The notes under the pieces: generated by a model
Seen by the model: the letters and a program-made list of their open reading frames with translations, nothing else
What the model was told of the DNA's origin: nothing
Database searches by the model: none
DNA from: Lysinibacillus fusiformis
Lineage (GTDB): Bacteria > Bacillota > Bacilli > Bacillales_A > Planococcaceae
Assembly: GCF_002845985.1 (NCBI RefSeq)
Contig: NZ_PDFK01000006.1
Location: forward strand, 124,001 to 188,000
Reading direction: 5' to 3'
Length of the DNA: 64,000 nt
Made by a program: the position numbers and the translations under genes
Part shown: positions 60,213 through 64,000 of the stretch, one piece after another
Layout of the letters: each line of letters starts with the position of its first letter
How positions within the stretch are numbered: the first letter of the stretch is position 1

Positions 60213-60614
60213 GTGACATGTAAGTCTTCGGTTGAAATTATTACAGAGTGGGATATTGTGGCAGCAAGACAACTGGGGCGTAATGAAGCAAGAGCACTTG
60301 GATTTGGCACTGTTGATCAAGCTCGTATAACCACAGCAATTAGTGAATTAGCACGAAATATATATTTATATGCGAATATAGGGACGATTGAAATTGAAAG
60401 GGTTGAGATAGATCATGAAAAGAAAATAGTCGTTATTGCAACAGATAAAGGACCTGGGATTCAAAATGTTCGCAAAGTAATGGAGGATGGTTATTCTACT
60501 TCAGGAGGGTTAGGAGCTGGTTTACCAGGTGTTAAACGATTGATGGACAGTTTAGATATTCAATCTGTCATGGGAGTGGGTACAACAATAAGGGCGGAAA
60601 AATGGTTGCGTTAG
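60213..60614 (+). CDS. rsbT: Serine/threonine kinase RsbT (switch protein)
   Basis: GHKL-type kinase that in B. subtilis phosphorylates RsbS and RsbR in the stressosome and, when released, activates the phosphatase RsbU. TEWDIVAARQLGRNEA, FGTVDQARITTAISELARNIYLYA (about 34-57) and RKVMEDGYSTSGGLGAGLPGVKRLMD (about 88-113) are almost identical to B. subtilis RsbT. GTG 60213 follows GGAGGG. First gene of the sigma-B operon here, with no rsbS or rsbR before it; rsbU follows after 3 bp. Confidence 0.92.
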   Translation: MTCKSSVEIITEWDIVAARQLGRNEARALGFGTVDQARITTAISELARNIYLYANIGTIEIERVEIDHEKKIVVIATDKGPGIQNVRKVMEDGYSTSGGLGAGLPGVKRLMDSLDIQSVMGVGTTIRAEKWLR

Positions 60615-60617
60615 GAC

Positions 60618-61622
60618 GTGAAGAAATTGAAACAATTAGAAGCTCAGTATAAAAAAATATTATCAGATTATATGGTCAGCCAAACTGAAAGAAATTTATA
60701 TATTGCTCAAAATTTCACGCGTCAGTTAATTCAAAAAAATATATCCCCAGAGGATGTTGTTAGTATTCATAAAAATGCTGTTGAACAAATATTTCCTGAT
60801 CAAATGAGTGAATCACAGCCAGCCTATGATTTTCTTATTGAAGTGATGGTTCATTATGGGATGGCACATAGAGAGCATCAAAGCTTACTTCAAAAGCAAG
60901 CTGAATACGAGATGGAAATGAAAATTGCGACAAACATTCAAAAAACGCTATTGAAAACATATGTGCCGCAGCTAGAAAGTATTGATATAGGAATGATTTC
61001 AGTTCCTATTCGTAGAATGAATGGTGATTATGTACATTTTTTTCATGATGGTGAAGAATATTTAAGTGTGGCAGTGACAGATGTTGTCGGCAAGGGAGTT
61101 CCTGCTGCGTTATGTATGTCGATGGTGAAATATGGACTTGAAACATTAGGATATGCATATAAAGATCCTTCCTATGTTTTAGAAGTCATTAACAGGGTAA
61201 TTGAAAAAGGTGTGGACGACAGTATGTTTGTTTCTATGTTTTATGGATGCTTAGATGTACAACACAATATCTTTTCTTATGCCTCGGCAGGTCATGAGCC
61301 AGCGTTACACTATATTGCCAAGGACGATCGATTCTATTCTTTGGAGGCTAAAGGCTTATTACTCGGTGTTTTACCTGAAACAAAATATTCGTTTCATGAC
61401 ATTGTTTTAGAGGACAATGATTTAATTATTATGATGACCGATGGTGTGACTGAATTTAGAGCAAAGGAAGACTTGAATTCTAGAGAGGTTATTACAACTT
61501 TAATAAAACAAAATAGACATTTAACAGCCCAGCAGTTGTGCCAACTTCTTTATAAGGAAATAGAGAAAGCTCAGAATTTTAAACTATCGGATGATTTTAC
61601 TGTCGTTATTTTAAAAAAATAG
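60618..61622 (+). CDS. rsbU: PP2C-type phosphatase RsbU
   Basis: Activated by RsbT, dephosphorylates RsbV-P. The N-terminal RsbU_N helical domain (about 1-85, YKKILSDYMVSQTERNLYIAQNF) binds RsbT; the C-terminal PP2C/SpoIIE domain (about 115-334) has MNGDYVHFF, VTDVVGKGVPAALCMS, YASAGHEPALHY and MMTDGVTEFRA with the metal-binding aspartates, and LSDDFTVVIL at the end. GTG 60618. 334 residues matches B. subtilis (335). Confidence 0.93.
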   Translation: MKKLKQLEAQYKKILSDYMVSQTERNLYIAQNFTRQLIQKNISPEDVVSIHKNAVEQIFPDQMSESQPAYDFLIEVMVHYGMAHREHQSLLQKQAEYEMEMKIATNIQKTLLKTYVPQLESIDIGMISVPIRRMNGDYVHFFHDGEEYLSVAVTDVVGKGVPAALCMSMVKYGLETLGYAYKDPSYVLEVINRVIEKGVDDSMFVSMFYGCLDVQHNIFSYASAGHEPALHYIAKDDRFYSLEAKGLLLGVLPETKYSFHDIVLEDNDLIIMMTDGVTEFRAKEDLNSREVITTLIKQNRHLTAQQLCQLLYKEIEKAQNFKLSDDFTVVILKK

Positions 61623-61648
61623 GTTTAATTATTAATAAAATAGGGAAT
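61623..61648 (+). promoter_or_regulatory. Sigma-B promoter in front of rsbV
   Basis: GTTTAA (61623-61628), 14-base spacer, GGGAAT (61643-61648): an excellent match to the sigma-B consensus, 38 bp before the rsbV ATG and directly after the rsbU stop. This is the position of the autoregulatory promoter in B. subtilis. Confidence 0.85.
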
Positions 61649-61685
61649 AGACAATAGTCTAACAAATATGGTGGAGGTGTGCTAT

Positions 61686-62018
61686 ATGGACGTAACAATA
61701 TATTTTAAAGAGATTGATCATAAATTATTTGGTTTTGTTGAAGGGGAAATCGATACATTTACCGCGTCTGGTTTAAGAGAGGAATTAGAAGCGGTAAAGA
61801 TTACAGACGGATTAGAAATTGAACTTGATTTATCAAAAGTAAATTACATGGACAGTACAGGTCTTGGGATATTTGTTGCCTTTTATAAAAGAGCATTACG
61901 TGAAAATGGCAAAGTGAAGCTAGTTGGTTTATCGAATAGATTGCAAAGATTGTTTGAAATTACGGGTCTAAGTGATTTGATGGATATTGAAACTGATAAA
62001 AAGGTGGAATTAAAATAA
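61686..62018 (+). CDS. rsbV: Anti-sigma factor antagonist RsbV
   Basis: STAS-domain protein that, when unphosphorylated, binds RsbW and frees sigma-B. The phosphorylatable serine is Ser57 in NYMDSTGLG. 110 residues. I start at ATG 61686 after GGAGGTG; the frame extends 6 codons further without a ribosome binding site. Last base of its stop codon is the first base of rsbW (TAATG), so translation is coupled. Confidence 0.94.
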   Translation: MDVTIYFKEIDHKLFGFVEGEIDTFTASGLREELEAVKITDGLEIELDLSKVNYMDSTGLGIFVAFYKRALRENGKVKLVGLSNRLQRLFEITGLSDLMDIETDKKVELK

Positions 62019-62488
62019 TGAAGGAATTTGACTATATTGAAATTAGAGTTCCTGCTAAACCGCAATTTGTCAGTGTCATTCGATTAACTGTCTCGGGCTT
62101 AGCTAGTAGGATTGGCTTTAGTTATGATGATATCGAAGATTTAAAAATTGCTGCAAGTGAGGCTGTGACAAATGTTGTTCACCATGCTTATAAGGATGAA
62201 GAAGAAGGTGAAATTGTCATCGGGTGTGCTTTGTATGACAATAAAATGGAAATGATGATTGCGGATTATGGCAACAGCTTTAATTTCGAAGAGATCAAGT
62301 CTAAGATTGGACCGTATCATCCTGAGGAAAGTATTGCAGGGCTAAGAGAAGGTGGCTTAGGACTTTATTTAATGGAAACTTTGATGGATGAGGTGATGAT
62401 CAATAACGATGGTGGCGTAACTGTCTTCATGACAAAGTATGTCGCTAGAGAGCAGGTGGAAAAAAATGTCGAAAGAATCACTACATAA
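62018..62488 (+). CDS. rsbW: Anti-sigma-B factor / kinase RsbW
   Basis: GHKL kinase that binds sigma-B and phosphorylates RsbV. N-box DLKIAASEAVTNVVHHAY (about 46-63), G1 box ADYGNSF and G2 region LREGGLGLYLMETLMDEV (about 108-125) are visible. 156 residues against about 160. Its 3' end overlaps sigB by 23 bp, giving the rsbV-rsbW-sigB coupling typical of Firmicutes. Confidence 0.94.
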   Translation: MKEFDYIEIRVPAKPQFVSVIRLTVSGLASRIGFSYDDIEDLKIAASEAVTNVVHHAYKDEEEGEIVIGCALYDNKMEMMIADYGNSFNFEEIKSKIGPYHPEESIAGLREGGLGLYLMETLMDEVMINNDGGVTVFMTKYVAREQVEKNVERITT

Positions 62489-63251
62489 ATCTTCATCCAA
62501 GGAAGATATACTAAAGTGGATTGAATTGTACCAGTCAACGGAGGATGATGAAGCGCAAACAAAATTAGTGATTCATTATCGATATCTAGTTGAGTCAATA
62601 GCTCGTAAATATTCGAATGGTAAATCTTATTATGATGATATTGTTCAAGTAGGGATGCTGGGATTGTTAGGTGCAATCAGACGTTTTGATCCGAATGTTG
62701 GTCGTAGTTTTGAAGCATTTGCTGTGCCAACGATTGTTGGAGAAATCAAGCGTTTTTTACGTGATAAAACATGGGATGTTCATGTGCCTAGACGAATAAA
62801 AGAATTAGGACCGAGAATCAAATCAACAGTGGAGGCGCTGACGATTGAATTGCAGCGTTCTCCTTCTATTCAAGATATTGCTGAGCGATTAGAAGTAGCC
62901 GAGGAAGAGGTATTGGAAGCGATGGAAATGAGCCGTAGCTATCAAGCTCTTTCTATGGATCATTCGATAGAGTCAGATTCAGATGGCAGTACAGTCACCT
63001 TATTCGATATTTTGGGTAGGGAAGACGATGGTTATGAAATGACTAATAAACGCATGATTGTTTCAGAGGCGCTTGTTGTGTTAAATGAAAGGGAAAAACA
63101 AATTATTCAGCTTACATATTTAGAGCAACTTAGTCAAAAAGAAGCTGGAGAACGATTAGGAATTTCTCAAATGCATGTATCTCGAATACAAAGGAAAGCA
63201 ATTAAGAAATTACAAGAGGCTATTCTAGCAAGTGGCGGTGTTTCGCTCTAA
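62466..63251 (+). CDS. sigB: General stress sigma factor sigma-B
   Basis: Sigma-70 group 3 factor of the general stress response. Region 2 with YYDDIVQVGMLGLLGAIRRFDP (about 58-79) and FLRDKTWDVHVPRRIKEL, region 3 with IQDIAERLEV, and region 4 with LTYLEQLSQKEAGERLGISQMHVSRIQRKAIKKL (about 216-249). 261 residues (264 in B. subtilis). I start at ATG 62466 after AGGTGG. Transcribed from the sigma-A operon promoter and from the sigma-B promoter before rsbV. No rsbX follows. Confidence 0.95.
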   Translation: MSKESLHKSSSKEDILKWIELYQSTEDDEAQTKLVIHYRYLVESIARKYSNGKSYYDDIVQVGMLGLLGAIRRFDPNVGRSFEAFAVPTIVGEIKRFLRDKTWDVHVPRRIKELGPRIKSTVEALTIELQRSPSIQDIAERLEVAEEEVLEAMEMSRSYQALSMDHSIESDSDGSTVTLFDILGREDDGYEMTNKRMIVSEALVVLNEREKQIIQLTYLEQLSQKEAGERLGISQMHVSRIQRKAIKKLQEAILASGGVSL

Positions 63252-63296
63252 TCTTTCTTTGGGTGTTTTATGTGTTAAACACTTATAAATGGATGA

Positions 63297-63336
63297 AGAT
63301 AGTCTACTCATATTCGTCTGAGTAGACTATCTTTTT
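63297..63336 (+). terminator. Terminator of the sigma-B operon
   Basis: AGATAGTCTACTCA (63297-63310) pairs perfectly with TGAGTAGACTATCT (63319-63332), then T residues. It ends the operon immediately after sigB, leaving no room for rsbX. Confidence 0.93.
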
Positions 63337-63388
63337 GCATTTTTAGTAAAGTGTAATGGTAAAATGAAAAGAAAAAGGTAGTGATGAT

Positions 63389-64000
63389 GTGGAACAAAAG
63401 CAAATGTTACAGCTCATTGCAAAGGATGTTGTAGTCAAACCAGGGCAAGTAGATGCTGTTATTAAGTTATTAGAAGAGGGAAATACGGTACCATTTATTG
63501 CACGTTATCGAAAGGAAGCAACGGGCTCTCTCGACGAGGTGCAAATTAAAGCTGTGGAGGATCGTTATCACTACATACAGCAACTTGAACAACGGAAAGA
63601 AGAGGTTATTCGATTAATCCGAGAGCAAGAAAAACTTACACCAGAATTAGAAAAAGCCATACTTGCTGCAACCGTCTTACAGCGGGTAGAGGATTTATAT
63701 AGACCTTACAAGCAAAAAAGACGTACAAAGGCGACGATTGCCAAAGAAAAAGGATTAGAACCTCTTGCAGAACTTCTCTTGGCGTTTAGTAATGACGCAT
63801 TAGAGCAGCTAGCGGTTGGTTTTGTGGATAATGAACAGGTTGCCAATACAGAAGAAGCACTAATGGGCGCACGAGATATTTTAGCAGAACGTTTTGCGGA
63901 TGATGCTGCGATTCGTGAAAAAATCCGCGCCTATTCATGGAAAGATGGAGTCCTTGTAACGACTGTAAAAAATGCTGAGATCGATGAAAAAAATGTTTTT
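63389..64000 (+). CDS. tex: Tex-family RNA-binding protein, 5' part
   Basis: First 204 codons of a Tex protein (about 720 residues when complete); the window ends inside it. The N-terminal domain shows PGQVDAVIKLLEEGNTVPFIARYRKE and TGSLDEVQIKAVEDRYHYI, then QRVEDLYRPYKQKRRTKATIAKEKGLEPLA, all typical of Tex/YdcI. Tex proteins bind nucleic acid through S1, YqgF and HhH domains further downstream. GTG 63389 is the start; an overlapping ATG at 63387 is out of frame. In B. subtilis ydcI also lies close after the sigB operon. Confidence 0.93.
   Translation, partial: MEQKQMLQLIAKDVVVKPGQVDAVIKLLEEGNTVPFIARYRKEATGSLDEVQIKAVEDRYHYIQQLEQRKEEVIRLIREQEKLTPELEKAILAATVLQRVEDLYRPYKQKRRTKATIAKEKGLEPLAELLLAFSNDALEQLAVGFVDNEQVANTEEALMGARDILAERFADDAAIREKIRAYSWKDGVLVTTVKNAEIDEKNVF

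Noticed and set aside
1-64000. rRNA, tRNA, prophage, complete IS element or CRISPR array
   Set aside because: I looked for these throughout and saw no transposase, integrase, phage structural gene, tRNA cloverleaf or regular repeat-spacer array.

Overview
The window is chromosomal DNA from a low-GC Gram-positive endospore former, most likely a Lysinibacillus species or close relative. The proteins closely resemble Bacillus families (ComP/ComA, MntR, CvfB, YpuA-like, AcpS, EndoA, Rsb proteins, sigma-B). The order ddl-murF-cshA-ydbS-ydbT-rhomboid-acpS-ydcC-alr-ndoAI-ndoA-rsb-sigB-tex is the order known in Bacillus subtilis. SLH-type repeats on a secreted nucleotidase fit an S-layer organism such as Lysinibacillus. 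Genus assignment is inference. I see no rRNA, tRNA, CRISPR array, prophage or complete insertion sequence.

Layout. 0-5 kb: a ComP-like kinase and ComA-like regulator, an unrecognised cysteine-rich protein, a 43-residue membrane peptide and a PAP2 phosphatase. 5-16 kb: zinc transporter zupT, an orphan mtnX-like phosphatase, thrC-thrB divergent from niaP, an RpiR-type regulator, a two-domain acetyltransferase, Mn-dependent pyrophosphatase ppaC, a Rieske/FAD oxidoreductase and a DsbA-family protein. 16-24 kb: azoreductase with an MhqR-type operator, SLH-anchored 5'-nucleotidase, a YceI-DUF2500 pair divergent from an HxlR regulator, murB and exoA. 24-33 kb: a membrane-anchored penicillin acylase homologue, a cadC-cadA efflux operon with mirrored operators, a ComFB-like protein, mntR-cvfB, a DUF1002 protein and small proteins. 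33-46 kb: two MFS exporters, a CoA transferase with a candidate cre site, LytTR and AraC regulators, a stand-alone yidC, a VanY-like carboxypeptidase, cardiolipin synthase, a YwqG protein and rodA. 46-64 kb: the conserved ddl-to-tex block, with an esterase inserted between murF and cshA.

How the genes work together. Cell-envelope functions dominate: murB, ddl, murF, alr, rodA, VanY-like peptidase, cls and yidC. Metal homeostasis is the second theme (zupT, cadC/cadA, mntR). The rightmost operon is a sigma-B partner-switching module, rsbT-rsbU-rsbV-rsbW-sigB, with a sigma-B promoter in front of rsbV. rsbR, rsbS and rsbX, which flank or belong to this operon in B. subtilis, are absent here, so the local module has the switch and the output but not the stressosome scaffold.

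I found no clear new defence or biosynthetic system. The most interesting leads are the reduced sigma-B module, a roughly 420 bp palindrome-rich element at 54.12-54.54 kb flanked by two copies of one terminator, the mirrored ArsR operators at cadCA, and three small genes of 33-45 codons. Coordinates use the start codon I consider most likely. All operators and promoters are read by eye.
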